Shown here: in pieces, positions 24,818 to 36,971 of the stretch | Numbering within the stretch: the stretch's first letter is position 1 | How the letters are laid out: the number at the start of each line of letters is the position of its first letter | NCBI GenBank assembly: GCA_027943335.1 | Contig: BSBK01004082.1 | Coordinates: 427,501-491,500, forward strand | DNA length: 64,000 nt | Origin: Chamaecyparis obtusa | Taxonomy: Eukaryota > Streptophyta > Pinopsida > Cupressales > Cupressaceae | Direction: 5' to 3' | The notes under the pieces: model-generated | Databases searched by the model: none | Told to the model about the DNA's origin: nothing | The model's input: only the letters and a program-made list of their open reading frames with translations | Translations under genes and position numbers: made by a program

Positions 24818-25817
24818 TTAATGCATCTCTTTTTTTAGGAAATTGGAAACTTCTATGACCCTATTCACCACATTGATAACAAGTACCAGTGAACTCATTT
24901 TTCCATCTTCCTCTCTGTCCATTATTGAAGTTATTAGTGACTTGACCACTGCCAAATCCTTCATCAATCTTCTTAGGATTACCTCCAACAACTGCTTCAT
25001 CCATCTTTCCACTCTTGTTCCTATTATTTTGTCTTCCTTCAAACCTCTTTTTCATCTTTTCCTCAATCTTCAATGTCATTTGATAAGAATCTCCTATAGT
25101 TTTCATCCGAACAATAAGTAACTCTTCTTTAATACTAGGTCTCAAGCCATAAGCATACCTAGCAATCTTCTCTTTATCAGCTTTAGAATGACCTGTCCTA
25201 ATCAGGATTCTGTAAAACTCCTCAGTATACTCCTATACTAATTTGTTGTTCTGCTTCAAGGCTTGCATCTTCTTAAACATGTCCAATTCATAATCCACCA
25301 GAATGAATTTCTTCTTCAACTTGTCAACCATTCAGTTCCATCTAGTGATCTTTTCTTTTCCTCTCCTACTTCTTTCCAATTGAACTTCTCTCCACCAAAT
25401 ATTTGCATGACCTTTCAACTTAGTCTTTGCAAATAAAACACTATCAGGATCTTCTATTTCTTCATACTCAAAGTATTCATCTATATCATTAATCCAATAA
25501 ATCAACTCTTCTGGCCTAAGGCTTCCAACAAATGTAGAAACTTCAATCTTAGGTCTTTTCCCAATTTTAGACATAGCCTTTAGGATTCTATTTTCTTTTG
25601 GATCTCTGACTTATTCTATAGCTTCTTCAAATTGATCTTCTTCAGACTCATCACTATCAACCTTCCAGGTAGTCTTCTTTTTCAATTCCTCTTGCAGATC
25701 TTTCACTTGCTTCTGTAAATCCCTAAAATCATCAAGACTAAATTCTCCAGTAGGTTCTTCCTCTGAGATCTCGTGAGCTCTCCTTGGAGGCATCTTCAAT
25801 CCAAGGTCCTGATGCAA
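24818..25817 (-). pseudogene. Ty3/gypsy-type gag with zinc knuckle
   Basis: The start region (MPPRRAHEISEEEPTG with a following DLQKQVKDLQEELKKK coiled coil, 25793-25650) leads into the gag domain: VSTFVGSLRPEELIYWINDI, then ADTKLK-like FAKTKLKGHANIWWREVQ (25574-25332). Stops and frameshifts follow, and a zinc knuckle opens at CYQCGE (about 24877-24860) and runs into HRSF with a last Cys not preserved. In a working element this makes the virus-like particle. The gag is closest in type to plant Ty3 elements, judged by its W-I-N-D-I and WW spacing. Confidence 0.85.
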
Positions 25818-25861
25818 ACTGCCTCACCTCAGTGCTCTATCCACACATTTAGGATCTTCAA

Positions 25862-25873
25862 GCTCTGATACCA
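25862..25873 (-). promoter_or_regulatory. primer-binding site for initiator tRNA-Met
   Basis: On the minus strand TGGTATCAGAGC lies two bases after the 5' LTR. This is the established plant retrotransposon site complementary to the 3' end of initiator tRNA-Met, and it fixes the element's orientation and LTR edge. Confidence 0.93.
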
Positions 25874-25875
25874 CT

Positions 25876-26921
25876 TGAGGTAGGGTAGGGATGAAGGATC
25901 CAATAATGGATAATCCACACCTACACTGCTAGTTATAAAAACAATAAGCACAGTGGAATAAAACCATATAATGCTTCAAAACACAATTTCATTCAACATG
26001 CCCAGCTGTGAGGCCTTCTAGGTTGTGGCCTTATACAATGAATTTAAAAATTATCCAAGCTAGTCCAGCTTTGAAACACATCAAAAATTGATAGAAACAC
26101 TAAGGCTAATCTAAACTTGAGCTCGCAAGCCTCCAAGCAATCTCCTTATCTCCAAGCATCCAAACCACTAGCTCTGCTGTTACAATATTAGATAAAACAT
26201 CTGATCTACAAGATCTCACAGGATCCAAATATTCTTCTACTCTCATACTACTATCAATCTACCACCAATCCCCCTACTAAACATCTACCCAAGCTCTCAA
26301 TATATAGCCAGCTAAGCCACAAGTTGGCCAGTCAGGCATTTAACTACAATATAGGTCCAGTCTGGAAGATTAAACCAAAAATAATGTAAGAATGATCAAA
26401 AATTAATGTGCCTTTACATTTAGGTCCAAACATGACCCAAGAACATTCTTTTAACTACACAAGGCCCCATTTCATCACACGGAACCATGCAAAATGAAAA
26501 ACCCCACATTTCATGTGAAAATTGGCTAAAAATAAGTACCCAAGAAAAATGGTCATAAGTTTTCACTCATAATGAATTAGGACTTTTTCTCTTGGGAAGA
26601 GATATTAATTTAGGTCCTCTTGAAGTCCATAAGAGTTCAAAGGCTGATTCATTAAGGATCAACAGCTACATGTCGAGCAATTAGCATGAAAATTACAGGA
26701 AAATATGGCTCCCGCGGCAAGGAAAATAGCTATAACTTTGAAACAGTCCATCCAATCTTCATGTGCTCATAGGAGAAGGTACCCAAATGGTTCCTCAACA
26801 TCATATAATCTTTGCACAACATGAAACCAGTAAATCAAATTATTACAAAGAAAACAACAGAAAATAGGAAATATTTTTGGTTGATGCAAGATTGCTCAAA
26901 GCCCGAGATGCTCCTACATTA
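25876..26921 (-). mobile_element. 5' LTR of inserted gag-protease element
   Basis: About 1046 bases, the partner of 22806-23847, in direct orientation. The outer end reads TAATGTAGGAGCATC on the minus strand (terminal TG decayed to TA), the inner end CCTACCTCA followed by the primer-binding site. Whole element: 22806-26921, 4116 bases. Confidence 0.9.
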
Positions 26922-28230
26922 AAGAGAGATAATGACATTGATAATTTTGATTCGAGAAGTGATGAAAGTATGTTCCTTTATTATTAATTGAAAAAAAAAT
27001 CTTATAGATGTTTCAATAAGAGAACTAAGACTAGTGAGAGCGCAAATGTTAAAGTGGATGAAAAGTTTAGAGTTCAGGAAAGAATACTTGATTATGATTT
27101 AGATGAAGAAGCCTATCCTAAAACTAATCAACAAAATGTTGAGTTGATTTATGAAACTAATAATGATTTTCAGAATGAGATTTGTGATGAAGAACAAAGA
27201 GAAGAACCAAGATCTGAACCTAGAATTGAAGAAAGAGTTGAAATAGTAACACCTAATAGGAATCCGATATGAAATCATCCCATTGATCAGATTATTAGAA
27301 GAAAAGACAAAGGAGTTAGGACAAGAAATAAGGTACATGAAGAATTATGTTTGATTTCTCAAATTGAACCTAAGACTACTGATGAAGCTTGTAAAGATGA
27401 TATCTAGATTCAAGAAATGAAGGACGAATTGGATTAGATTGAGAAGAATAACACTTGGGGATTGGTTCCCAGACCTAAGGAAAAAAATATTATTGGAACT
27501 AAGTGGATTTTTAGAAACAACATGAATGAACAAGGTGAAGTTGTAAGAGACAAAAGTGTATCAGATGGATGTGAAGTTAGCATTTCTAAATGATGAATTA
27601 TAAGAAGAAGTCTACATTGTGCAGCCAGATGCTTTTCCTTTAACTCAATGAGGAGATATGGTTTGCAAATTGAACAAAGCACTCTATGGACTAAAGCAAG
27701 CACCTAGAACCTAGTATGCGAGGTGGGATAAATATTTGGAAAATTTGAGATTTTCTAAAGGTACTGCAGATTGTAACTTATATCTAAAAGAAATAGAGAA
27801 CAGTCTATTGATTGTTGTTATTTTTGTTGATGATATAATATTTGGAGGAGAAGCTGATGCATGTGATAAATTTTCTAATGAAATGAAGAAAGAATTTGAG
27901 ATGAGCATGATTAGAGAAATCAAATTTTTCTTGGGATTGTAGATTGTGCAGAACACCAATGGTATTTTCCTATCTCAAACTAAGTATCTAAAAGACCTAT
28001 TGCAAATATTTGATTTGGAAAGTTGTAAGCCTATTGGTACACCTATGGTAACTGGTCATAAGTTATCTATCAAAGATGAAACTCCTATAGTTAAACAAAG
28101 GAAGTACACATATATGATTGGGGGTTTGCAATATCTAACTCACATGAGACTAGATATAGAATATGCATTTGGAATTGTTGTGAGATTTCAAGTTGATCCT
28201 AAGGAATCACATTTTATAGTGTAAAGAGGA
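26922..28230 (+). pseudogene. Ty1/copia integrase C-terminus and reverse transcriptase
   Basis: After AAGAG the frame resumes as DNDIDNFDSRSDES, the normal sequel of the integrase broken at 22800. A stop near 26986 and an A-run follow, then an acidic linker (26988-27272). The reverse transcriptase starts near NNTWGLVPRPKEKNIIGTKW (27444-27510). A deletion of about 100 bases near 27552 removes part of it. Then VYIVQPDAFPLTQ-type and LNKALYGLKQAPRT motifs (27672-27713) and the catalytic FVDDI (Tyr to Phe variant of YVDD, about 27825) are seen, followed by IKFFLGL and YMIGGLQYLTHMRLDIEYA. Confidence 0.9.
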
Positions 28231-28730
28231 TATTCAAATATCTGAAAGGTACAACTAATTATGGATTGTGGTATGATAAATAAAATGACTTTACCCAATG
28301 TGCATATACAGATGTGGATTGGGGAGGTAGTGTGGATGATAAGAAGAGTACAAGTGGTGAGGTAGATTGGTTTCTTGGCTAATTAAGAAACAAAATTGTA
28401 TCTCACAAAGTACAACATAAGAAGAGTATGTAGCAGTAGAAAATAATTGTAATTAGATATTATATGGATGAAATAAATGTTAAAGGATATTGTAATTAAG
28501 TTTAATGAGCCTGTTATCATACATTGTGATAAAAAAGTACAGTATGTCTAAGAATCTTGTGTTACATTCTAAAATAAAACACATAGAGATAATGTATCAT
28601 GTTGTAAGAGAGAAAGTGGCAGAGAAAGAAGTCAGACTTGAGTATATTAGCACAAAGGAGAAGATAGAAGATATATTTACAAAGCCTTTACCTAAAGATA
28701 CATTTGAGTTTTTAATAGGTATATTTTGAG
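28231..28730 (+). pseudogene. Ty1/copia RNase H remnant
   Basis: The frame is broken by many stops, but YTDVDWGGSVDDKKSTSGE (first catalytic Asp, about 28306-28360) and the C-terminal MSKNLVLHSKIKHIEIMYH (28535-28590), then VRLEYISTKEKIEDIFTKPL (28633-28692), are plain. The latter is the standard end of plant copia polyproteins. It closes gag-pol about 400 bases before the 3' LTR. Confidence 0.88.
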
Positions 28731-29130
28731 TTATGCCCCAACCTACTCTTGAGTAGTGATGCAGAAAGTTGCATCAATCCAGTGGTACATAGCACTATCT
28801 TTGCGGATTGTATGTTGATGCTTCCTCTATGGGGCATTATCTCTGTTTTGAGTTGAGTCATGAAGGACTCTTGGTAAAAGGTATCTTCAAATAGCGTCTT
28901 TGGAAATTTGAGCTTGTATTGGATTGACATAGTGATGCTTTCTTTGTCATTGATGTCAATGGGGGAGAAGAATTTACATGAAAAACATTGAAATGATTGA
29001 TGAAGAGGATTTGAATTGATTGATGAAGAGGATTTAAAAAGTCAAAGAAAGAGCAAAAGAGTTGTATTTTGGTATTCATGGAGCTTGGATGTTTTTCATC
29101 TGTGTTTCCATCAATGCCATTAGGGGAGAT

Positions 29131-30179
29131 TGTTAGCATGAATGATGAATATGTCCTATGGGGGGATATTCTATTACTTATGGAGCAGTAGCATGTTGCA
29201 TTCATGACTATGTTTGTCATTGATGTCAATATACTGATTATATTGAAGATTAGCAGAGTAGCAGACTGAGTTTGAGTTAGCACACATAGATCATTGCAGA
29301 TCAGGTTATGCAGAGATGAGGACATGTTTCTTATGGTGTCCTGATATCATGGTTAAGAGCACATAAAGAAATTCAAGTATTTGTGTCAGTTATTACTAAT
29401 CTAGTGGAAACTATATTTTGATAGAGTTCCTCAAAAGAGGTTTGTGATAATCGGATTATATCTCCAAACGGGGATAGAATCTAGACAAGCGAAGTTACAC
29501 AAAGGCTGAAGACATTGTGGAGGTGACCTAGATGATTCAACATAGTCAGGGGTTGCACGTATGAAAAATTATTAAGTTTGTGAACCAATAATTTTATGTA
29601 ATTATGGAAATATTATGCAAAGTGTAATATTTTATATTTTATAATTGGTTAAGCCTAATTGGCTAACTCAATTATGAAATATTAAGCACGGTATAAAGGA
29701 AGGATTATTTTCCTTGATTGAGATATGTAAAGTAAGATGTGAAGGTGAAATAATACAAATTAGTGATCTAAGGGATTGTTATATGATGCAAAGTGAGCAG
29801 ATCTAGTATAAGGAGCTGGTGAAGCATTTGGAGTAGTTTTAGCATAGTAAGAGGAGAGAAGACAAGTTTCAGAGATCAGTTATACTTGGTATTATTTTGT
29901 TTGTATAATACAAAGATCAGTTGGATAGTGTCTTCGGTGATCTTTTCCTTGAAGCTATTTGAATAGTGGGTCCTTATGTCTTCCTTAACACCTAACAGGG
30001 TTAGAGTCTCCTCATAGGGACTCAAGGTCTCCTAATAGAGACTAATCTATACTGAACATATTTCATAAGACTCCTAACAGAGTCCATCCTCTCACAAGGA
30101 ATTTTCATATTAGTACATCTTTTTTGGGTACCATCCCCACTAGGGTTTACTCTCTAATCAAGAGGTTCCCTAGTTAACA
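29131..30179 (+). mobile_element. 3' LTR of Ty1/copia element
   Basis: Begins TGTTAGCATG directly after the polypurine-like TTAGGGGAGAT (29120-29130) and ends GTTAACA, giving TGTTA...TAACA ends. It is about 1049 bases; the last 874 match the 5' LTR fragment. Unexpectedly the match continues past the LTR end: 30180-30255 repeats the primer-binding and leader sequence found after the 5' LTR at 20450-20520. Confidence 0.87.
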
Positions 30180-30255
30180 AATCTGGTGTCATTGTGTATG
30201 GTTATCTTTTTATGGTTTCTGTTTATGTTGATCACATGTTTGAGATATTATTTAT

Positions 30256-31319
30256 TTATTTTTTCTACATGCATAGTTTTGTGTTTCTTGAGTAGCCATT
30301 TTTGTGGGTCAATATTTTGCTACCAGATGATTTTCATGAAAACTGGGTTGGTGCCTCAAATTTTCCACATGTAAATGTATCTCCATAATAGATTCCAAAG
30401 TCTTAAGGCAACATTTGATATACTTTCAAGGCCTAAACCGAATTATATTTACAATGTTTTGCACTTACATATTTATGACAATTTGAACATGGTCAAATTT
30501 GACCATTTATATTTTGCACTAAAAATAAAGTCATGAGATATGCTTTGACACATGTCTTCTTTGTACTTAAATAAGTTAATCCTCTCTCGAGTGACTCCTT
30601 AGAGCATTGTTTGGTATTTTTGCAAGAGACATGTTGAAGGGCTTTCAAGATGGTTACGATGCATGTCCAATTGCAAAAACAACAAAGTAGGGGAATTTGA
30701 TGATTATAATATTCTACCCCATGAAGTATCAAGAAAAATTGTTGTATAGAGTGATTCTTAGAATATAAGTCTATATGCATACTAGTTGTTGTGGTTTGAT
30801 GTTGTTGTTTTATCAGTTTTTTAGGGTAATTTCTAAGGCCTTGAGCTTGTTTTGGGTAGTACGCAAAAATGCAAAATATTGAACTTTCAAGATTTCACGT
30901 TTTGGTTTTTTATTCATAATGTACATTAAAAAATGAGTTAGGCCTAAAAGGGGACCTGGCTTGCTCCATTGTATTATAGTCTCATTCTCAAAATTGATTC
31001 TAATGTCTTATTATGTAAATCATTTTTGTGATTTAAATAATAACATGCATAGTTGAAGAATGGGGACATGAAAGAGTTTTAGAGTTCAATAAATCATGTT
31101 TATGATTTACACATGTTTATATGGGCAATGTATTTAGATACATGGACATAGAAATGGTTCAGATAAATTTTTATTTAAATTATTTTTTAAATAATATTTT
31201 GTAATATTATTGAATGATTGTGATACTGATATCAGGATTCAACTTGATGCTCACAGAGGTGAAGCACCATCTAAGTACTACTCTAGCCCAGTACTTAACA
31301 AAGGAATTTCTTCTATGAT
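30256..31319. other. gene-free stretch
   Basis: No coding region or repeat recognised. It starts where the leader-like match after the copia 3' LTR ends. Confidence 0.5.
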
Positions 31320-32308
31320 TATTAAATGAATTTTAAATGAATTTCAAATGATTTTCAATGTACAACCCAAGTACATTATTGGAGGGCCTTCCTCTTTATT
31401 TCTTATGCAAATATAGGGTTTTTGTCAAGGTCGTTGAAAGGAGAAAACAAATTCATTAAGCAACCGAGTTTAACTGTTTCATCACTTGTACCACGTCAGC
31501 AAAGGGCACAAGCTAGGAAGCACTTAAGGTGATTTCTATGAGCAAACAAGTTTCAAACAATGTGAAATAACATCATTACATCAGCATTTTTCAAGGGCTT
31601 ATTAAAGTAAAAAATAAATAGAGGTTGGCGATCAATGAAATGGGCAGAAGAATAATTTTAAAAAGGGGCAAAGTGAAAAGGAGGTTAGGGTCCACTACTA
31701 TGGAGGGGCTTCTAGAAACAATTTAGCAGGTGCTATTTGAGACTTTTTTTACTATTATTTATTTTCATTGAATTACTTTGAATACCCCATGTTGATGTGC
31801 ACGAAAAATAGTATTTTGGTTGATAATGTTAGAAAAATATTTGTTGACCGTGTGAATGGAATTGTAATGAAAAATTTTGTGATGTTAGTGGTGAATTTAT
31901 AAATCTTCAGATTTGTTGATATTAGATTGATTGATTGTACTACAAATTTCAAGGGGCTCATTCTTTTGCTCTTTGGTCTTGTCTTCAACAAAATATTATT
32001 CTAGAGGAATTTGAAAATGAGATAATTAAAATTTTATGTGCAAATACATGAGAGTATTGTAGAAGATTTTGGGAATTTCAAAGGAAAAATGATTATTATT
32101 TTCACTAAGAAAAGTAATATATAACTATTAAGAAAACATAGTTTTTGTTAGTTGGTGTCTTTGTAAAAGATAAAAGATTAAATTTTTTATTGGGAAAATG
32201 ATTTCAATAAACGAGAAGATGAAGGGTAAAACCTTAGACAAATGTAAATAGTGCAAGTATGAAAAATAGAAATTATTTTACTAGTTACCGCAAAATTGTT
32301 ACAACACA
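31320..32308 (+). repeat. dispersed 1-kb repeat, copy A (inverse of 39045-40066)
   Basis: Reads in the same order as the reverse complement of 39045-40066 over nearly 1 kb. Shared landmarks are TTGGAGGGCCTTCCTC near 31379, GGTTTTTGTCAAGG near 31418, CAGCAAAGGGCACAAGCT near 31497, GATGTGCACGAAAAATAG near 31794 and GAGAAGATGAAGGGTAAAACC near 32213. A short frame at the end (MISINEKMKGKT..., about 32200-32308) is partly open in both copies, so the repeat may derive from a gene, but no domain is recognised. Confidence 0.8.
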
Positions 32309-32313
32309 TTAGA

Positions 32314-32459
32314 CTAGCTTATATATACTTTATATATATAATAAGCCGAGAGATATCCTTCTTGAGGTGCCTATTGCATTGAGAGATATTATGAAAATAA
32401 GCACCTCAAAAAGGATATCTCTCAGCTTATTTTATATATATAAAGTATATATAAGCTAG
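32314..32459. mobile_element. MITE-like hairpin element
   Basis: A 146-bp inverted repeat: arm CTAGCTTATATATACTTTAT (32314 on) continuing through AAGCCGAGAGATATCCTT and GAGGTGC, then a 38-base centre, then GCACCTC and the reverse of the same arm to 32459. The core AGCCGAGAGATATCC...GAGGTGCCTA is shared with the hairpin at 40141-40235. Its symmetry and recurrence suggest a miniature inverted-repeat element; no target duplication is clear. Confidence 0.75.
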
Positions 32460-32599
32460 TAGCAGTTGCAACGCATAATGAAAGATATATAGTGAGAAAA
32501 TAAAGGAATTATATACAATTAATCTACAATAGTAAACTATATAGTGAGAAAATAAAGGAATTATATGTAGGGATTGATTAACACATTGAATTAATTAAT

Positions 32600-33620
32600 C
32601 TGATTATGGTTAGCATTTAGCATTAGCGTTAGGGTTAGAGTTTGGTTTAGATTTATTATTATGATTAGGATTAGGGCTTCATGTTAAAGTTGGGTTTATG
32701 GTCATGGTTACAAAGAGAATTATGGTTAGGGTTAGGGTTTTGGTTATAATTACAATAGGTTTCAGGTTTGGATTAGGGTTTTGGTAAGTGTTAAGGGAAA
32801 GGTTGAAATTAATATTAGGGTTGGGATTGTAATGATAATTAGGTGAAGGGTAAAGATTTAGATTGGCCAAGGCTATGGTTGGTTTAGGGTTAGGGTCAAG
32901 TTTAGGATTAAGGTTAATATTAGCATTACGAATAGGATTTGGTTTAGGTTTATAATTATGGTTAGGATTAATATTAGGGTTATGGTTTAGTGTTAAACTT
33001 TAATGTTATAAGTTAAATAAAATAATTAATTAAGATTAGGGTTAGCATTTATATCATGGTTAAGGTTAGAATTTCATGTTATGCATAGGATTATGTGTAG
33101 GGTTTACATCAAAGTTAGGGTTAGGGTAGCTTATATATAGAATAGTAAATTATATAGTGAGAAAATAAAGGGATTATATATAGGGATTGATTAACACATT
33201 GAATTAATTAATTTGATTAGGGTTAGTATTTAGCATTAGTGTTAGGGTTAGAGTTTGGTTTAGATTTATTATTATGATTAGGATTAGGGATTAGTGTTAA
33301 AATTGGGTTTATGGTCATGGTTACGAGGAGAATTATAGTTAGGGTTAGGGTTTTAATTATAATTACAATAGGTTTCAGATTTGGAATAGGGTTTTGGTAA
33401 GTGTTAAGGGAAAGGTTGGAATTACTATTAGGGTTGGGATTGGAATTATAATTAGGTGAAGGGTAAATATTTAGATTTGGTCAAGGCTATGGTTTGGTTT
33501 ACAGTCAGGGTCAAGTTTAGGATTAAGGTTAAGATTAACATTACGATTAGGATTTGGTTAAGATTAGCATTAGGGTTAGAGTTTGGTATAAATTTATTAT
33601 ATTAATTAGTTTAGGGTTTA
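32600..33620 (+). repeat. degenerate TTAGGG-like array with a 612-bp tandem duplication
   Basis: Dense in GGTTAGGGTTAGGG and close variants (TTAGGAT, TTTGGTT, TTATGGTT). Two long units lie in tandem: 32536-33147 and 33148 to about 33560, both opening with TATAGTGAGAAAATAAAGG and GGGATTGATTAACACATTG and keeping the same order of variants. The 6-bp period is TTAGGG, not the usual plant TTTAGGG. Minus-strand ORFs here (NPNPN-rich) are products of the repeat. Confidence 0.85.
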
Positions 33621-35949
33621 CTATCTATAAAATATTTCTCTTGTAACTATCACTGAATCGTTAAATATTTATTTACTTTAACATATTTGAAATACATTTC
33701 TATATTTATTTTTGCTAATCCAACTTATATTATACCCTATAAAAGTTTATTTCCCCTATACTAAAATTTTAGATAGATATTTTTTTTATTATATATGCTT
33801 CCTTAAGCCCTAATTAAGGAGTTGATCTACTTTTTATTGGTGGTTCATCATTATTCTCTTGACAATAGGATTGGACATTTAAAAAACATTTGTAGATAAC
33901 TATGATTGAATGATATCAATACATATGCTATTAACTTTGATGTGTTATTTAATCTTTGTGTCATTCAATGATTCCTTTCATGATGGTCTAATGGATTTGT
34001 ACATTTTAAAAGTTTATGCTTGTAGTGGAAGAGACATGCATTACATATCATTGTTTATTTTGTGTCTATTACTTTTAGTTATTTTATTTAATGTTGAATT
34101 GTGGAGAATTGGATATTTCTATAATTAATAATTAAAAAAATAAAAGAATTGTTTCAATATAGAAACATAATACATCTTTATTTAATTATTTCGGAACATA
34201 GAAGTAAATTTAAAATATTGATTAATTTTTTATATGAAAAATCTGATATAGTTGCTAGGAAAAATGTAAGAAAACCCACAAATTTCATTTTTTATATATA
34301 TAAGGAGAATATAAAATAGAAAAAAAGATGAAAAATTAATTTTAAGAATTCATATGGAAAGAATTGTATTCAAAACTAAAAGAAAATTGAAGATAAATTT
34401 AAATAATTAAAGTAAAACTATTATCAAATTAATAAAATTTTGTAGGAAAAAATTTATTACCATTTCCAATAATTCAAAATATGTAGATTTTAGTAAGTTC
34501 CTAAAGTTAAATTTATTTTCATTGTCAACAATTCAAAATACATAAATTTTAGTAGGTTTATAAAATTAAAATTTATTTTTTTTGATATTTTTTTAACATA
34601 TATTTAGTGAAAAATTTTAAAATGGTGATTATATTCTATTTTAGTGAACTGATTTTTGAATTATGATTGGCAAAATTTTAATTTTAAATATAAATTTGTT
34701 GAATTTCCCCTTTTTTGCATCCCAAAATAATCTTTCTTCTAACTTTGGCATTTCTAGTAGAGGCTATGAAAACTACATTGTTGTAGCAAAGAGATATAAT
34801 AGAGTTATTTGCTACAATTCAAATAGTGTTTTGTAATGTTTATTTATTTTCATGTCACAAAACTAAATATATATGTGATCTGAAAGTAAAAGAAGAGATG
34901 CAACTTAAAAAGAAAGTGCATACTTTTGTTGAATCCATGTCAATAGAAAACACTCTTGAATGAAGCATTGAACCTAAATAAATAAAATGATAACTTAGAT
35001 AAAATTAATCAACCTAAAAAAAATATTGATATGCTTTATTGAGTAATTTGGCTAAAACTCACAACTTTTATAAAATTCTAAAATACATGAAAGTTAAAAT
35101 GCTTAATTATTGTTGTATTTCAAAGATTTAATTTTCATTGTAATCAATCTAAGGAAAATGCACATAAGAATCACCTCTTCTGTTGGAGACTTGCACATGG
35201 ACATTTCATGCATGCCTTGATATCATTTACTAACAATCAATTTGAATGCAATATTGTTAACCTATATAATAACATCTAATTATCTGATATTAACATCTAT
35301 CTATTTATATAGAGGATGTATCTAGAGAAATTTTGCTTGGCAACAACAAAAATTGAATTCCCTCATTTATGTTACCTAATAAAATAAAAGTTTTAAAAGA
35401 ATTAATAGAAAGAGATCATCAATCTTATCTTTACGATTTTTCTAATTTGATCCCTTAAACCTTGGACTTTATCATCTTTTCTCATTATTTTTATACTTAA
35501 ATTCTTAACGCATTTGAGATAATATAACTTTAAAACCCTTCAAGCACACTTATTCTATATATTCACTCATTTTTTAAATAATTATTTCATCTTAAACTAC
35601 ATTTACATATGAAAATGACAATTTTATGTTACGTCTCCATCTAAATGATATGTCTATATCACTAATAGCATCATTATTTTCTATGGCTAATAACACTATT
35701 TGAATGATATGTTTATATCACTAATATAAACTAAATCCTTATATCTTTAAACATCAACATACAACTTGCGAATTCTTGTGAATTAGAAAAGGAATAAATA
35801 AATAAAAGATTTTAATAACATCTACAAGACCAAAGCAACCTATACAATTTGAAAATAAATTATGACAAAATTAAATCTATTCTCACATCTGTATTAAATG
35901 TCGTTAATACGTCATCAAGTTGAACAAAGAAAAAATAACCGATGGAATT
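33621..35949. other. gene-free A/T-rich DNA
   Basis: No coding region, RNA gene or clear repeat is seen. Base composition is strongly A/T. A 72-codon plus-strand ORF at 33910-34128 is hydrophobic but has no recognisable feature. Confidence 0.5.
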
Positions 35950-36140
35950 AGAAATTTCAGTGTGGGGCTTAGTAGGATAGTGGCTGAAGTCTCTTTCCCT
36001 TGATCTAGTCATTACTTATGGGAGCATAGTCTTGAAGCTTTCACCTCTAAAATCTTGTCTTGGTTATTGCTTTCCCTGTGTCTAATCGCCCTTGGGCCCC
36101 TGCAATCACTGACTTATGGGCCCCTTTTTTCTTTTTAATA
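35950..36140 (+). repeat. possible tRNA-derived SINE
   Basis: GGGGCTTAGTAGGATAGTGG at about 35965 resembles the box A promoter of tRNA-derived SINEs (TRGCNNAGYNGG). A poor box B match (GTCTTGAAGCTTTC) lies about 70 bases on, and the block ends in a T-rich run near 36125. It is GC-richer than its surroundings. Only one copy is in the window. Confidence 0.3.
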
Positions 36141-36971
36141 TTTTCTTGCTTTCCATGATTCATTCTATCCTTAATATGTTAATATTTATTGATCATTCAT
36201 GTATAAAAAGTTGATTATGTTTACAATCATATGAGAAAATAAAAATATCAATGATATCAATAGATGTTTAATTTAGAGGTGAAGTTGAATGATTATGAAG
36301 GAGTCTAATAGAAATCAGAAAAACTTGACACCATATATACTAAGATTATTATTGATTAGTAACTTTCATAATTAAATTTTCTTTATTTTTCCTTTTAAAC
36401 AAAAATTTAAAACAAAAAAATCTTATAAAAAATATAAGATCTTCATAAAAATTAAATGAATCCAACTTTTATTTTTTTAAATTGAATTTAAAATTGTACT
36501 ATTAATAGCATGTTACCTATACATCAAACATTACAAAAATTTCCAATTAACCACTTCATCAATGAAATTAGATGAAATAGATCATAGGAGACGAATTTGT
36601 CTCTCTATTTGCTACCCTGCAAAACATCAGAACATTTCACAGCCAAGGTTTAAAGACTGATATCATATCTGTTCTATTTACTAAAAACTTTTGAACTACT
36701 ATTCTATTACAGTTAAAAATGGCGTTCTGAAGTTTGATGCACATCGTCAGACAAACTTTACAATTTACTTTACGATTACAAGTGGTTTGAAAATACTCCA
36801 GTTCTTTGAGCCATCTTTTATCTTTGCCGTGTTTCGGCCATGGCGGACGCTGAAATCTGTCAAAAGTAAAAACTGTGGCAAAAGATGAATTAGTGTAACC
36901 TACAGGAAATCTGAAAGCGCAAAATACAAATTTCTTTGAGATATTTCCATTCAACAAATAGTTTCCAGATC
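36141..36971. other. non-coding, possibly 3' flank of the minus-strand ORF
   Basis: A/T-rich to about 36590. A minus-strand frame at 36637-36975 overlaps the stop of the ORF before it by the ATGA at 36972-36975 and has no recognisable domain. It may be 3' untranslated sequence of that ORF. Confidence 0.4.

Noticed and set aside
32600..33620. A true chromosome end (telomere)
   Set aside because: The array is degenerate, contains long duplicated blocks and is followed by ordinary sequence on both sides, so it is interstitial.
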